DNA of 64,000 nt from G963666895 sp963666895 (GTDB taxonomy: Bacteria > Desulfobacterota > Desulfovibrionia > Desulfovibrionales > Desulfovibrionaceae). Location: assembly GCA_963666895.2 (NCBI GenBank), contig CAXXNS010000002.1, positions 89,578-153,577 of the forward strand, given 5' to 3'. Below, in pieces: positions 31,256-40,840 of the stretch; positions within the stretch are counted from its first letter, which is position 1; every line of letters begins with the position of its first letter. The position numbers and the translations under genes are program-made. Below the pieces are notes generated by a model that ran no database searches, was not told the origin of the DNA, and saw only the letters and a list, made by a program, of their open reading frames with translations.

Positions 31256-33906
31256 ACAAAAAGAAGATCAACGCCCATACGGTCATTACCGCCCATTCCA
31301 ACGCGGACTTCGACGCCCTGGCGGCCATGATCGCGGCCAGCAAGCTCTATTCCGAGGCCGTGCTCATCTTCCCGGGCACGCAGGAAAAGAACCTGCGGAA
31401 TTTCTACATCCAGTCCACCACCTATTTGTTCAACTTTCGGAATTTCAAGGACATCGATCCGGATTCCGTGCGCTTGCTGGTGGTGGTGGACACGCGCCAG
31501 AAGTCCCGGCTCCAACACATCGAACCCCTGCTGGACAACTCCAAGGTGGTGGTCCACGCCTACGACCACCACCCGGACACGGACGAGGACGTGGAGGCCG
31601 TGAAAAGCGTGGTCCTGCCCTGGGGCTCCACCACGGCCATCCTAGTGGACGAAATCCAAAAACAAGGGCTCACCGTAGGGCCGGACGAGGCCACCATCCT
31701 GGGCCTGGGCATCTTCGAGGATACGGGCTCCTTTTCCTTTAATTCCACCACGGAGCACGACTTCAACGCGGCCGGATGGCTCAAGACCCAGGGCATGGAC
31801 CTGAGCGTCATCGCGGACCTGCTCACCCGGGAGCTTTCCTCGGACCAAATATCCATTCTCAACGAGCTGCTCGACTCGGCCACCACCCACGACATCCACG
31901 GAGTCGGGGTGGTGATCACCGAGGTGAGCACCGAGCGGTTCATTAATGATTTCGCTTTTCTGGTCCACAAAGTCATTGACATGGAGAACATGCGTGTCCT
32001 GTTCGCCCTGGGCCGCATGGCCGACCGCATCCACGTGGTGGCCCGGTCCAAGAGCCCGGACGTGGACGTGGGCCAGATATGCTCCTCCCTGGGCGGCGGC
32101 GGCCACGCCTATGCGGCCTCGGCTACCATCAAGGACAAGACCCTGGCCGAGGTGCGCGACGACCTGTTCGCCCTGCTCTACTCCCACGTCAATCCGCAGT
32201 TGGTGGTGGACTCGCTCATGTCCCGCCCGGCCGTGACCATCGAGGACGACGTGAGCATCCACGATGCGGTGGAGCTCATGACGCGCTACTCGCTCAAGGC
32301 TTTGCCCGTGGTGGCCGAGGGCACCATGAAGACCGTGGGCCTGCTCGATCATCACCTGGCGGACAAGGCCGTGTCCCACAAGCTGGGCGATATGCCCGTG
32401 GGCGAATACATGATCCAGGACTTCTCCGTGGTGCCCCCGGACACGGAGTTGTACGAGGTTATGGAGATCATTCTCGGCAAACGGCAACGCCTTGTACCGG
32501 TTGAGGAAAACGACCGGATCATCGGCGTGATCACCAAGACCGACCTGGTCAACCTGCTCATCGAGGAACCGGCCCGCATCCCGGAATCCCTGCTGCCCCA
32601 GCGCGCGCGCGAACGGAACATCCGGACCATCCTGCGCAACCGGTTGCCCAAACGGTGGTACGAACTTTTGGAAGAATCCGGGAAACTGGCCCAGGACATG
32701 GGCTGCCTGGCGTATACCGTGGGCGGATTCGTGCGCGACATCATGCTCGGCCGCCCCAATCTGGACCTGGACCTGGTGGTGGAGGGCGACGGCATCGAGT
32801 TCGCCCGCCGGCTGGCCGATCGTTACCACGGCCGCATCAAGGCCCACCACAAGTTCAAGACCGCGGTGGTCATCTTTCCGGACGACTCGCGCGTGGACGT
32901 GGCCACGGCCCGGCTGGAATACTATGAATACCCGGCCGCCCTGCCCACGGTGGAGCTCTCCTCCATCAAGATGGACCTGTTCCGCCGCGACTTTACGGTC
33001 AACGCCCTGGCCGTGTCCCTGAACCCGACCAGCTTCGGCCAGGTACAGGACTTTTTTGGAGCCCAGCGCGACATCCGGGACAAGATCATCCGAGTGCTGC
33101 ACTCCTTGTCGTTCGTGGAAGACCCGACAAGAATATTGCGGGCTATTCGTTTTGAACAGCGCTTCGGCTTCACCATTGGCGGCCAGACCTTGCGGCTGAT
33201 CAAGAACGCCCTGCACCTCAACCTGTTCAACCGCTTGTCCGGCAGCCGCATCTTCCACGAACTGACCCTGATCCTGGACGAGGAAACCCCGCTGGACAGC
33301 CTGGGGCGGCTCCAGGAACTGGGCATCCTTCAGGCCCTGCACCCGGACCTGGAATTGACCTCCAAGCGGGCCGACGTGCTTGAGGAACTGGAAAAAGTCA
33401 GGAACTGGTATGGATTGCTGTACATCAAGCCCGACCCCACGCCCTGGAAGATGTACTTCCTGGGCCTGACCATGGGCCTGAAGCGGGAGCAGGCCCGGGA
33501 CATCCTGCGCCGCCTCAATCTGTCCCGCCGGGACAAGAACGAGTTTCTGACCCTGCGCGAGCAGATCAGCGAGGCTCTGGGCAGCCTCATGGGCTGGCGT
33601 GAAAAGACAAACAATTTGTCTGAATTGTGCGAAACCCTGGACCCCATTCCCGTGGAAGGCGTGCTGTTCATCATGGCCAAGAGCCGCCGCGAGGAGGTTC
33701 GGCGCAACATCTCCCAATTCCTGGCCAACACCCGGTACTCGCGCATCAAGATCACGGGCCGGGACCTGGAGCGCGTGGGCATCCCGCCCGGGCCCATCTA
33801 CGGAACCATCCTTTCCAAGGTCCGCTGGGCCTTTATCGACGGCCAGGCCAAGACCCGCAAGTCACAGATGGAACTGGCCGAACGGCTCTGGAAGGAGCAC
33901 GGCTAG
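31252..33906 (+). CDS. DHH phosphoesterase - CBS pair - tRNA nucleotidyltransferase fusion
   Basis: 884 aa. Domain order: DHH (AHSNADFDALAAM 14-26; YDHHPD 104-109; FEDTGSFSF 155-163), DHHA1 (GGGGHAYAAS 281-290), two CBS domains (about 317-435), then the class II poly(A)/CCA polymerase head (TVGGFVRDIMLGRPNLDLDLV; catalytic DLD 505-507; DLFRRDFTVNALA) and its RNA-binding body. This architecture is known; such enzymes are usually the A-adding half of a split CCA system. GTG start at 31252 overlaps the xerD stop. Nucleotide binding by the CBS pair may regulate it, by inference. Confidence 0.93.
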   Translation: MNKKKINAHTVITAHSNADFDALAAMIAASKLYSEAVLIFPGTQEKNLRNFYIQSTTYLFNFRNFKDIDPDSVRLLVVVDTRQKSRLQHIEPLLDNSKVVVHAYDHHPDTDEDVEAVKSVVLPWGSTTAILVDEIQKQGLTVGPDEATILGLGIFEDTGSFSFNSTTEHDFNAAGWLKTQGMDLSVIADLLTRELSSDQISILNELLDSATTHDIHGVGVVITEVSTERFINDFAFLVHKVIDMENMRVLFALGRMADRIHVVARSKSPDVDVGQICSSLGGGGHAYAASATIKDKTLAEVRDDLFALLYSHVNPQLVVDSLMSRPAVTIEDDVSIHDAVELMTRYSLKALPVVAEGTMKTVGLLDHHLADKAVSHKLGDMPVGEYMIQDFSVVPPDTELYEVMEIILGKRQRLVPVEENDRIIGVITKTDLVNLLIEEPARIPESLLPQRARERNIRTILRNRLPKRWYELLEESGKLAQDMGCLAYTVGGFVRDIMLGRPNLDLDLVVEGDGIEFARRLADRYHGRIKAHHKFKTAVVIFPDDSRVDVATARLEYYEYPAALPTVELSSIKMDLFRRDFTVNALAVSLNPTSFGQVQDFFGAQRDIRDKIIRVLHSLSFVEDPTRILRAIRFEQRFGFTIGGQTLRLIKNALHLNLFNRLSGSRIFHELTLILDEETPLDSLGRLQELGILQALHPDLELTSKRADVLEELEKVRNWYGLLYIKPDPTPWKMYFLGLTMGLKREQARDILRRLNLSRRDKNEFLTLREQISEALGSLMGWREKTNNLSELCETLDPIPVEGVLFIMAKSRREEVRRNISQFLANTRYSRIKITGRDLERVGIPPGPIYGTILSKVRWAFIDGQAKTRKSQMELAERLWKEHG

Positions 33907-33970
33907 ACCCCGGCCCCACCTCCTTGCCGCCCTTGCTTCCCCGCGGGCATAGAGTGTACATTGACCCACC

Positions 33971-34435
33971 ATGAGCGCCACCAGGGTTTCCGTCATCGGC
34001 GCGGGCAGTTGCGGCCCGGACACCACGGACGCGGCCTACGCCCTGGGCCGGGGCATCGCCAAGCAGGGTCATTTGCTGGTCTGCGGCGGCCTGGGCGGGG
34101 TCATGGAGGCGGCCTGCCGGGGCGCGGTGGAGGCCGGGGGCGACACCCTGGGAATCCTGCCCGGAATCGACCGGCTGGACGCCAACCCCTGGGTGCGCAC
34201 GGCCCTGGCCACGGGGCTCGGGGCCATGCGTAATTATCTCGTGGTGTTGAACGGCGATATCGTGGTGGCCGTGGAAGGCCGGGCCGGAACCCTGTCCGAG
34301 ATCGGACTGGCCCTCAAGTCCGGCCGCACCGTGGTGGCCCTGGGGCGCTACGCCGGGCTGGACGGGGTGCAACCGGCCCGGGACGTGGACCAGGCCCTGG
34401 ACATGATCCAAGGCCATTTTCAAGGATCTTTATAA
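33971..34435 (+). CDS. TIGR00725 / LOG-like Rossmann protein
   Basis: 154 aa. RVSVIGAGSCG at the N-terminus, then LLVCGGLGGVMEAACRGAVEAGG (nucleotide-binding, resembling the GGGxxGxM motif of LOG/lysine-decarboxylase-like proteins), GAMRNYLVVLNGDIVVAVEGRAGTLSEI at the C-terminal half. It matches the short TIGR00725 family of unknown role; some relatives hydrolyse nucleoside monophosphates. ATG 33971. It sits between the nucleotidyltransferase gene and the HIT gene, 12 bp ahead of the latter. Confidence 0.85.
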   Translation: MSATRVSVIGAGSCGPDTTDAAYALGRGIAKQGHLLVCGGLGGVMEAACRGAVEAGGDTLGILPGIDRLDANPWVRTALATGLGAMRNYLVVLNGDIVVAVEGRAGTLSEIGLALKSGRTVVALGRYAGLDGVQPARDVDQALDMIQGHFQGSL

Positions 34436-34447
34436 GGATAGTCGACA

Positions 34448-34945
34448 ATGGATGTTCTGTGGGCGCCTTGGCGCATGCAATATATCTTGGGACCAAAGCC
34501 CGACGAATGCGTGTTCTGCCTGCCCGAGGACACTTCGGGCGACCGGGAGCGGCTGGTGCTCCACCGCGGCCGGACCAGCTTCGTGATCATGAACAAGTTC
34601 CCCTACAACAGCGGGCACCTCATGGTCTGCCCGTTTCGCCACGTGAGCTGCATCACCGACCTGACCCCGGAGGAACGCCAGGAATGCATGGACCTGCTGG
34701 CCATCAGCGTCCAGGCCATGCAACAGGCCTTCGCGCCCCAGGGCATCAACGCCGGGCTCAACCTCGGCGAGGCGGCCGGCGCGGGCATCGCCAGCCACAT
34801 GCATTTCCAGATCGTCCCCCGCTGGAACGGGGACGCCTCGTTCATGGCCGTGTTCGGAGAAACGCGGGTGGTGCCGGAATACCTGGACGCCACCTGGGCC
34901 AGACTCAAGCCCCTGTTCGAAACCCTGTGCAACCAAGGAGCCTGA
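34448..34945 (+). CDS. HIT-family protein with HxHxQ site (Ap4A phosphorylase-like)
   Basis: 165 aa nucleotide-binding enzyme. Zinc-type pair CVFC (21-24) and the catalytic block SHMHFQIVPRWNGD (116-129). The last His of HxHxHxx is Gln (Q121), as in the GalT and Ap4A phosphorylase branches, suggesting nucleotidyl transfer or phosphorolysis rather than simple Hint hydrolysis. The N-terminus LWAPWRMQYI is typical of the bacterial/mycobacterial Ap4A-phosphorylase-like subgroup. ATG has AAGGATAG ahead. Followed immediately by lapA. Confidence 0.88.
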   Translation: MDVLWAPWRMQYILGPKPDECVFCLPEDTSGDRERLVLHRGRTSFVIMNKFPYNSGHLMVCPFRHVSCITDLTPEERQECMDLLAISVQAMQQAFAPQGINAGLNLGEAAGAGIASHMHFQIVPRWNGDASFMAVFGETRVVPEYLDATWARLKPLFETLCNQGA

Positions 34946-34946
34946 C

Positions 34947-35309
34947 GTGCGCTACGTAAAACTCTTTTTTCTGGTCCTTTTTCTCGGCGTAGCCGTGCTC
35001 TTTCTGATCCAGAACTACGAGACCCTGACCCGCCAGTTCCAACTGGAGCTCAATTTCTACTTCTTCGCCCTGCTCGGCCCCGCCCTGCCCCTGTACATCG
35101 TCATCCTGGGCGCGTTCCTGCTGGGCGTGGCCCTGAGCCTGATCTTTTTCCTTATGGACAAGATCACCTCGGCCGGCCAGCTCAAGGCCTGCCGCCGCAA
35201 GCTGGCCCGGTTGGAGCAGGAGGTGACCTCCCTGCGCAACCTGCCCCTGCAGGAGCAGCCCTTTGGCGTTGAACCGGACACCGGGATCGGACGCCCGGAC
35301 TCCCTGTAG
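34947..35309 (+). CDS. lapA: LapA-domain (DUF1049) membrane protein
   Basis: 120 aa. Two transmembrane helices (about 3-20 and 43-68) with the LapA hallmark FLIQNYETLTRQF between them and a cytosolic coiled tail (CRRKLARLEQEVTSLR). In enterobacteria LapA works with LapB in controlling LpxC and lipopolysaccharide assembly; here lapB follows 12 bp downstream, which strengthens the call. GTG start one base after the HIT stop, with AAGGAG overlapping the end of the HIT gene. Confidence 0.87.
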   Translation: MRYVKLFFLVLFLGVAVLFLIQNYETLTRQFQLELNFYFFALLGPALPLYIVILGAFLLGVALSLIFFLMDKITSAGQLKACRRKLARLEQEVTSLRNLPLQEQPFGVEPDTGIGRPDSL

Positions 35310-35321
35310 CCGGAGGCCCGC

Positions 35322-36461
35322 GTGAGCTGGAACCCCTTCCGCAAGGGATCGAAATCCCAGGCACAAGCGCGTTCTTACGAGGACGTGCCGGACCGTCGCG
35401 GCGACTACCTGCCCGCCCAGGACACCAAGGCGGCCATCGACGACCTGTCCCGGGTGGTGCGCAACAACTCCGAGGTGGTGGAGATCTACCTGGCCCTGGG
35501 CAGCCTGTACCGTTCCCAGGGCGAGATCGAGCGGGCCATCCAGATCCGCAACAACCTCATCGTCCGGCCCGGCCTGGACCCGCGCTTCAAGGCCCGGGCC
35601 TATTTCGAGCTGGGCCGGGACTTTCGGCGGGCCGGGTTCCTGGACCGGGCGCACAACGCATTCGCCAAGGCCAAGGAACTGGGCGGCGATCCGGACAACA
35701 TCACCCTGGAAGAGGCCAAGCTGGCCGCCCAGCGCGGGGATTTCACGGCCTCGGCCGATTTGTACGGCCAACTGGGACGCCATCTGGCCCAGGCCCACTA
35801 CCTGGTGCGCAAGGCCCAGGAGTGCTTCGCGGCCCAGGACGAGTCCCAGGGCGCCAAGTTGCTCCGCCATGCCCTCAAGGTCTATCCTGCCTCGGTGGAG
35901 GCCTGGCTGGAAAAGCTGCTCCAGGCAGTGGACCATTCCAAACCTTCGGAATTCAGCAAGATTCTGGCCCAGGGGCTGGAGGCCGTGGAGCCCGTGCTCC
36001 GTTTCGTGCTCCTGGAGGGACTGGTGGAGGTCCTGGCCTGCCAGAGCGGCCCGGCCTGCGACCTGCCGGAAAAGGCCAAGCCCGTGCTGGACCCGGACCT
36101 TGGCCAGGCCGTGGTGGAGGCCGTGGATTCCCTGTCCCCGGACGCCCTGCTCTGCTACTTCGCGGCCAAGCTGCTGCTCCTGGCCGGGGACGACCACATG
36201 GCCGAATCCTGGTTCGAGCGCACCCTGCTCACGGAGCCGGAATTCTGGCTGGCTAGGCTGGAACTGTTCGGGCTGTCCCTGAACAAGGAGGAGATTTCCT
36301 CCTACCTGGCCGAGCAATTGGACTATTTCCTCCACCTGGCCCACCAGGTGAAGCGCTTCGTGTGCAGCCGGTGCGGATTGCGGCGCGACCATCTGTTCTT
36401 CATCTGCCCGCGCTGCCACAGCTGGCACTCCATCGCCTTCCGGGCCAAGATCAGCCAATAG
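35322..36461 (+). CDS. lapB: LapB/YciM-like TPR protein with rubredoxin-type zinc domain
   Basis: 379 aa. The N-terminus has no clear transmembrane helix, unlike enterobacterial LapB; then TPR repeats (IEIYLALGSLYRSQGEIERAI-like region 45-70, ARAYFELGRDFRRAGFLDRA, and others) and a C-terminal metal domain FVCSRCG...FFICPRCHSWHS. LapB scaffolds LPS synthesis and FtsH-dependent LpxC turnover. GTG start with GGAGG upstream. Directly after lapA, so the paired function is likely. The absence of the membrane helix suggests that LapA recruits it, by inference. Confidence 0.87.
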   Translation: MSWNPFRKGSKSQAQARSYEDVPDRRGDYLPAQDTKAAIDDLSRVVRNNSEVVEIYLALGSLYRSQGEIERAIQIRNNLIVRPGLDPRFKARAYFELGRDFRRAGFLDRAHNAFAKAKELGGDPDNITLEEAKLAAQRGDFTASADLYGQLGRHLAQAHYLVRKAQECFAAQDESQGAKLLRHALKVYPASVEAWLEKLLQAVDHSKPSEFSKILAQGLEAVEPVLRFVLLEGLVEVLACQSGPACDLPEKAKPVLDPDLGQAVVEAVDSLSPDALLCYFAAKLLLLAGDDHMAESWFERTLLTEPEFWLARLELFGLSLNKEEISSYLAEQLDYFLHLAHQVKRFVCSRCGLRRDHLFFICPRCHSWHSIAFRAKISQ

Positions 36462-36485
36462 CCGCAGGGAGTTCAGGCAGGTTCC

Positions 36486-39125
36486 GTGTCTCAGAAAAAA
36501 CTCACCCCCATGTTCGAGCAATACCTCCGGATCAAGGAGGAGCATCCGGACGCCCTGCTGTTCTATCGCATGGGGGACTTCTACGAGTTGTTCTTCGAGG
36601 ACGCCGAAATCGCGGCCCGCGAACTGTCCATCGCCCTGACCACGCGCAATCCCAACGCCGAGGTCAAGATTCCCATGTGCGGAGTGCCGCACCATGCGGC
36701 CGAGGGCTATTTGGCCCAGCTCATGGACAAGGGCTTCAAGGTGGCGGTCTGCGACCAGATTCAGGACCCCAAGGAGGCCAAGGGGTTGGTGGAGCGGGCC
36801 GTGACCCGGGTGCTGACCCCGGGCACGGTGGTGGAGGACGCCAACCTGGCGGCCAAGGCGCCCAACTACTTGGCCGCACTGCTCTTTGACGCGGACAAGG
36901 CGGCCGGTGGACTGGCCTGGGCCGATGCCTCCACGGGCGAATTCGGCGGACTGCACGCCAAACAGGAGGCCGAACTCTGGCAGTGGGTCGCAAAGTTGGA
37001 ACCCAGGGAGCTGCTCCTGCCCGGGGATTTCGAGATTCCCGCCCCTTACCGCGATCTGACCGCCCACATCACCCGCCTGCCCCTGGGCGTGTTCGACCAG
37101 GCCCGCGCCTCCCGGGATCTGCTGGCCTGCCAGTGCCTGGAAAGCCTGAACACCATCGACCTGAACGACAAGCCCGAGCTTGTCCGGGCCTGCGGGGGGG
37201 TGCTGGCCTATCTGCGCCAGACCCAGAAGTCCGATCAGGTTCAGTTGGACGAGTTCCAGCTGGTCAGTCTGGCCCGGCATTTGATCGTCGACGAGGTGAC
37301 CGAGCGCAACCTGGAGCTGTTCCGACGGCTGGACGGCCGTACTGGCTCGGGAACATTGTGGAAAGTCCTGGACCGAACCATGACGCCCATGGGCGGCCGT
37401 CTCCTGGCCGAGCGGCTCAAGCGGCCCTGGCGCGATCCGGGCCCGGCCCGCGCCTGCCAGGACAACGTGGAGTGGCTGTACGACCAGGACGAGCTGCGCG
37501 CCCGGCTGCGGTCCGTGCTGGACCAGGTCTACGACCTGGAAAGGCTGTCCACGCGCATCTTCCTGGGACGAGCCGTTCCCAAGGATTTCGCTGCCTTGCG
37601 TACCACTCTGGCCGCTCTGCCCGGCCTGCCCGAACTGTTCGCGGGCCAGTCCCTGCCCAAGGAACTGGCCGCCCTGCTCCGCAACTGGGACGGGCTGGAC
37701 GATCTGGCCGACCTGCTGCAACGCGCCCTGGCCGACTCCCTGCCGCCCCTGATCACCGAGGGCGGCCTGTTTCGCCAGGGATTTGACCCGCGCCTGGACG
37801 AGCTCATCGAGCTTACCGAGCACGGCGAAGCCGCCCTGTCCGGCCTGCTGGAACAGGAACGGGAACGCAGTGGCATCGCCAAGCTCAAGCTGGGTTTCAA
37901 CAAGGTATTCGGCTACTATCTGGAGGTTTCCAAGGCCCATCAGGGTGAGATTCCGGAAGATTTCATCCGCCGCCAGACCTTGGTCAATAGCGAGCGATAC
38001 ATTACGCCCGGACTCAAGGAGCTGGAAGAGCGCATCCTGTCCGCATCCGAGGAGCGCAAGACTCTCGAGTACAAGCTGTTCCAGGACCTGCGCCAGACCG
38101 TGGCCCGGGCCCGGCCCAGGCTGTTGTTCATGGCCCACGCCGTGGCCGCGCTGGACTACTGGCAATGCCTGGCCGAAACCGCCCGGGTGCTGGAGTGGTC
38201 GCGTCCCGAATTGCACACCGGCCCGGAACTGGACATCGAGCTCGGCCGCCACCCCGTGGTGGAGGCGGCCCAGGGCGGCAACTACGTGCCCAACTCCCTG
38301 TCCATGGACGAACACCGGCGCATCCTGCTCATCACCGGCCCCAACATGGCCGGAAAATCCACGGTGTTGCGCCAGGCGGCCATCCTGACCATCCTGGCCC
38401 AGATGGGCTCCTTCGTCCCGGCCAAACGGGCCCGCATCGGCCTGGCCGACCGCGTGTTCTCCCGGGTCGGGGCCTCGGACAACCTGGCCCAGGGCCAGTC
38501 CACCTTCATGGTGGAGATGATGGAGACCGCGCGCATCCTGCGTCTGGCCACCCACCGCAGCCTGGTCATCCTGGACGAGATCGGCCGGGGCACGTCCACC
38601 TTCGACGGCCTGGCCCTGGCCTGGGCCGTGGTGGAGGAGCTCTCCCGGCGCGGAAAGGGCGGCATCCGCACCCTGTTCGCCACCCACTACCACGAGCTGA
38701 CCAGCCTGGAGGGCCGCATCCCGGGCCTGCGCAACCTGAACATCGCGGTCAAGGAGTGGAAAGGGGACATCGTGTTTTTGCGCCGGCTGGTGCCCGGCCC
38801 GGCGGACAAGAGCTACGGCATCGAGGTGGCCCGCTTGGCCGGGGTGCCCAGGCCCGTGGTGGACAGGGCCCGGGAATTGCTTGCCAACCTGGAGGAAAAA
38901 GCGCAAAACAGACGGCAGGCAACGGTTCGCGCGTCCCAGACGCTGCTGCCGGGCCTTGCCCAGGCCGAACCAACCGAGACCGTCATCGAAGAGGATCCCG
39001 TGGTTCGGCGAATCAGGGAGTTGGACGTGGACGCCATGACGCCCCTGGAGGCGCTGGCTCTGCTGCACGAATTCAAACGCCGTTTGGCCGATTCCTCTGA
39101 ACAGGCCGAGGACGATCCTTCATGA
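36486..39125 (+). CDS. mutS: DNA mismatch repair protein MutS
   Basis: 879 aa, full length. N-terminal mismatch-recognition domain with YRMGDFYELFFEDA (the Phe-x-Glu-like DFYE motif), connector, lever and clamp, then the ATPase: Walker A ITGPNMAGKST (about 615-625), FMVEMMETARIL, Walker B LVILDEIGRGTSTFDG and FATHYHEL. GTG start at 36486, preceded by a GCAGG purine stretch. The stop overlaps the downstream lipoprotein gene (ATGA). No mutL in the window. Confidence 0.97.
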   Translation: MSQKKLTPMFEQYLRIKEEHPDALLFYRMGDFYELFFEDAEIAARELSIALTTRNPNAEVKIPMCGVPHHAAEGYLAQLMDKGFKVAVCDQIQDPKEAKGLVERAVTRVLTPGTVVEDANLAAKAPNYLAALLFDADKAAGGLAWADASTGEFGGLHAKQEAELWQWVAKLEPRELLLPGDFEIPAPYRDLTAHITRLPLGVFDQARASRDLLACQCLESLNTIDLNDKPELVRACGGVLAYLRQTQKSDQVQLDEFQLVSLARHLIVDEVTERNLELFRRLDGRTGSGTLWKVLDRTMTPMGGRLLAERLKRPWRDPGPARACQDNVEWLYDQDELRARLRSVLDQVYDLERLSTRIFLGRAVPKDFAALRTTLAALPGLPELFAGQSLPKELAALLRNWDGLDDLADLLQRALADSLPPLITEGGLFRQGFDPRLDELIELTEHGEAALSGLLEQERERSGIAKLKLGFNKVFGYYLEVSKAHQGEIPEDFIRRQTLVNSERYITPGLKELEERILSASEERKTLEYKLFQDLRQTVARARPRLLFMAHAVAALDYWQCLAETARVLEWSRPELHTGPELDIELGRHPVVEAAQGGNYVPNSLSMDEHRRILLITGPNMAGKSTVLRQAAILTILAQMGSFVPAKRARIGLADRVFSRVGASDNLAQGQSTFMVEMMETARILRLATHRSLVILDEIGRGTSTFDGLALAWAVVEELSRRGKGGIRTLFATHYHELTSLEGRIPGLRNLNIAVKEWKGDIVFLRRLVPGPADKSYGIEVARLAGVPRPVVDRARELLANLEEKAQNRRQATVRASQTLLPGLAQAEPTETVIEEDPVVRRIRELDVDAMTPLEALALLHEFKRRLADSSEQAEDDPS

Positions 39126-39580
39126 CCCCATCCCGACCGACCGCCCTGCTCATCGCGGCCCTGGCCGGGATTCTCCTGTGCTCCTGCGCCATTGGGGTCA
39201 AGAAGTGGCCCAAGGCCCAAGTCCAGGAGGACGAGTTCGAATGGCGCGGAGTCATCGCCACCCGCCAGGACAACTGCCTGGTCCTGGACGGCATGCTTTC
39301 CGGCAATTACGACAACTTGGCCCGCATCATTGTTCAATTGGAGCCCCTGGGCGACAATGAGCCGGGCTACGGCTGCGTGAACTGCCCATTCACGATCCGC
39401 AGCATGGAGACCCTGGAGATGGACGACCCGCGCCTGACCAGGGCCGCAGGACAGGTCTCCATCGTGGTCTGCGGCCTGGAAAAAGACCGTTCCTACCGCT
39501 ACCGTCTGGTGGCCGAAAATATCCTGTCCAATCTGGCAAGCCAGGCCACGGACGTGGCCCTGGTGCGACCGCAACCCTAA
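39122..39580 (+). CDS. Small predicted lipoprotein, unknown function
   Basis: 152 aa. Signal peptide with a lipobox-like LLCSC (lipidated Cys near residue 22), then a compact beta-rich domain with a CVNC pair (about 84-87) and another Cys near 117. No family recognised. Translationally coupled to mutS by ATGA overlap and followed by lysA 14 bp later. Conserved-looking composition and the lipobox support a real gene; it is probably an inner- or outer-membrane lipoprotein. Confidence 0.78.
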   Translation: MTPSRPTALLIAALAGILLCSCAIGVKKWPKAQVQEDEFEWRGVIATRQDNCLVLDGMLSGNYDNLARIIVQLEPLGDNEPGYGCVNCPFTIRSMETLEMDDPRLTRAAGQVSIVVCGLEKDRSYRYRLVAENILSNLASQATDVALVRPQP

Positions 39581-39593
39581 CCCACCGACAACC

Positions 39594-40832
39594 ATGCACC
39601 ATTTTCAATACCGTGAAGGCGTGCTCATGGCCGAGGAAACGAGCGTGGAGGAACTGGCCCGCGAGTACGGCACCCCGCTCTATGTCTATTCCGCAGCCAC
39701 GTTCCGCCGCCACTTTCAGGCGTTCGACTCCGCGTTCGAGGGTCTGCCCCACCTGACCTGCTATTCGGTCAAGGCCAACTCCAATCTGGCCGTGCTCAAG
39801 CTGCTGGCCGACATGGGCGCGGGCATGGACATCGTTTCCGGCGGCGAGCTCTACCGGGCCCTGGCAGCGGGCTGCCCGCCGGAAAAGATCGTGTATTCCG
39901 GCGTGGGCAAGTCCACGGCCGAGATCAGGCAGGCCCTGGAAGCGGGCATCCTCATGTTCAACGTGGAATCCGTGCCCGAGATCGAGCGACTGAGCGCGGT
40001 GGCCCAGGACATGGGGCTCACGGCCCGGGTCAGCTTCCGCATCAACCCGGACGTGGACCCCCAGACCCATCCGTATATCTCCACGGGCATGAAGGACAAC
40101 AAGTTCGGCATGGACACCGAGGCCTCGCTGGAAGCCTACAAGCGGGCCCGGGACCTGCCGGGCATCGAGCCTCTGGGCATCGACTGCCACATCGGCTCCC
40201 AGCTGACCAGCATCGACCCCTTCCTGGAAGCCCTAGACAAGATCACTGATTTCTACAACAAGCTGAAGGGCATGGGGATCGAGGTCAAGTACCTCGACCT
40301 GGGCGGCGGCCTGGGCATCACCTACGACGAGGAAGACCCGCCGCATCCCCTGGACTTCGGCCAGGCCCTGCGCTCGCGCCTCCAGGACCTGCCCCTGACC
40401 GTGATCCTGGAGCCCGGCCGCGTCATCGCGGGCAACGCGGGCATCCTGGTCACCGAGGTCCTGTACGCCAAGGACACGCCCAGCAAGCGGTTCCTCATCG
40501 TGGACGCGGCCATGAACGACCTGATCCGGCCCGCGCTCTACCAGTCCTACCACCGCATCGCCGAGGTCCGGCCCCAGGGCCGGGAAAAGGTCAAGGTGGA
40601 TGTGGTCGGCCCCATTTGCGAGTCCAGCGACTTCCTGGCCCGTGGCCGCTCCCTGCCCGACGTTCACCAGGGCGAGTTCCTGGTGATCTACTCGGCCGGA
40701 GCCTACGGCTTCGTCATGTCCTCCAACTACAACTCCCGCCCGCGGGCCGCCGAGCTGCTGGTGGACGGCCACGATGTCATCGTGGCCCGCCGCCGTGAAA
40801 GCCTTGAGGACTTGGTGGCCCTGGAGCGGTGA
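39594..40832 (+). CDS. lysA: Diaminopimelate decarboxylase
   Basis: 412 aa PLP enzyme converting meso-diaminopimelate to lysine. The N-terminus MHHFQYREGVLMAEE is the usual LysA opening, fixing the start at 39594. CYSVKANSN holds the PLP lysine K60; GIDCHIGSQ, LDLGGGLGI, ILEPGR and GPICESSDFLA (active-site Cys) and SAGAYGFVMSSNYN follow in order. With dapL at 28964 it completes the final steps of lysine synthesis. Upstream of rsmE. Confidence 0.95.
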   Translation: MHHFQYREGVLMAEETSVEELAREYGTPLYVYSAATFRRHFQAFDSAFEGLPHLTCYSVKANSNLAVLKLLADMGAGMDIVSGGELYRALAAGCPPEKIVYSGVGKSTAEIRQALEAGILMFNVESVPEIERLSAVAQDMGLTARVSFRINPDVDPQTHPYISTGMKDNKFGMDTEASLEAYKRARDLPGIEPLGIDCHIGSQLTSIDPFLEALDKITDFYNKLKGMGIEVKYLDLGGGLGITYDEEDPPHPLDFGQALRSRLQDLPLTVILEPGRVIAGNAGILVTEVLYAKDTPSKRFLIVDAAMNDLIRPALYQSYHRIAEVRPQGREKVKVDVVGPICESSDFLARGRSLPDVHQGEFLVIYSAGAYGFVMSSNYNSRPRAAELLVDGHDVIVARRRESLEDLVALER

Positions 40833-40840
40833 CGTTCCGG

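Noticed and set aside
34905..39068. A continuous 1387-codon open frame on the minus strand opposite lapA, lapB and mutS
   Set aside because: It is antisense to three clearly homologous genes; its translation is Gly/Gln/His/Val-rich, as expected from the complement of GC-rich coding DNA, with no domain.
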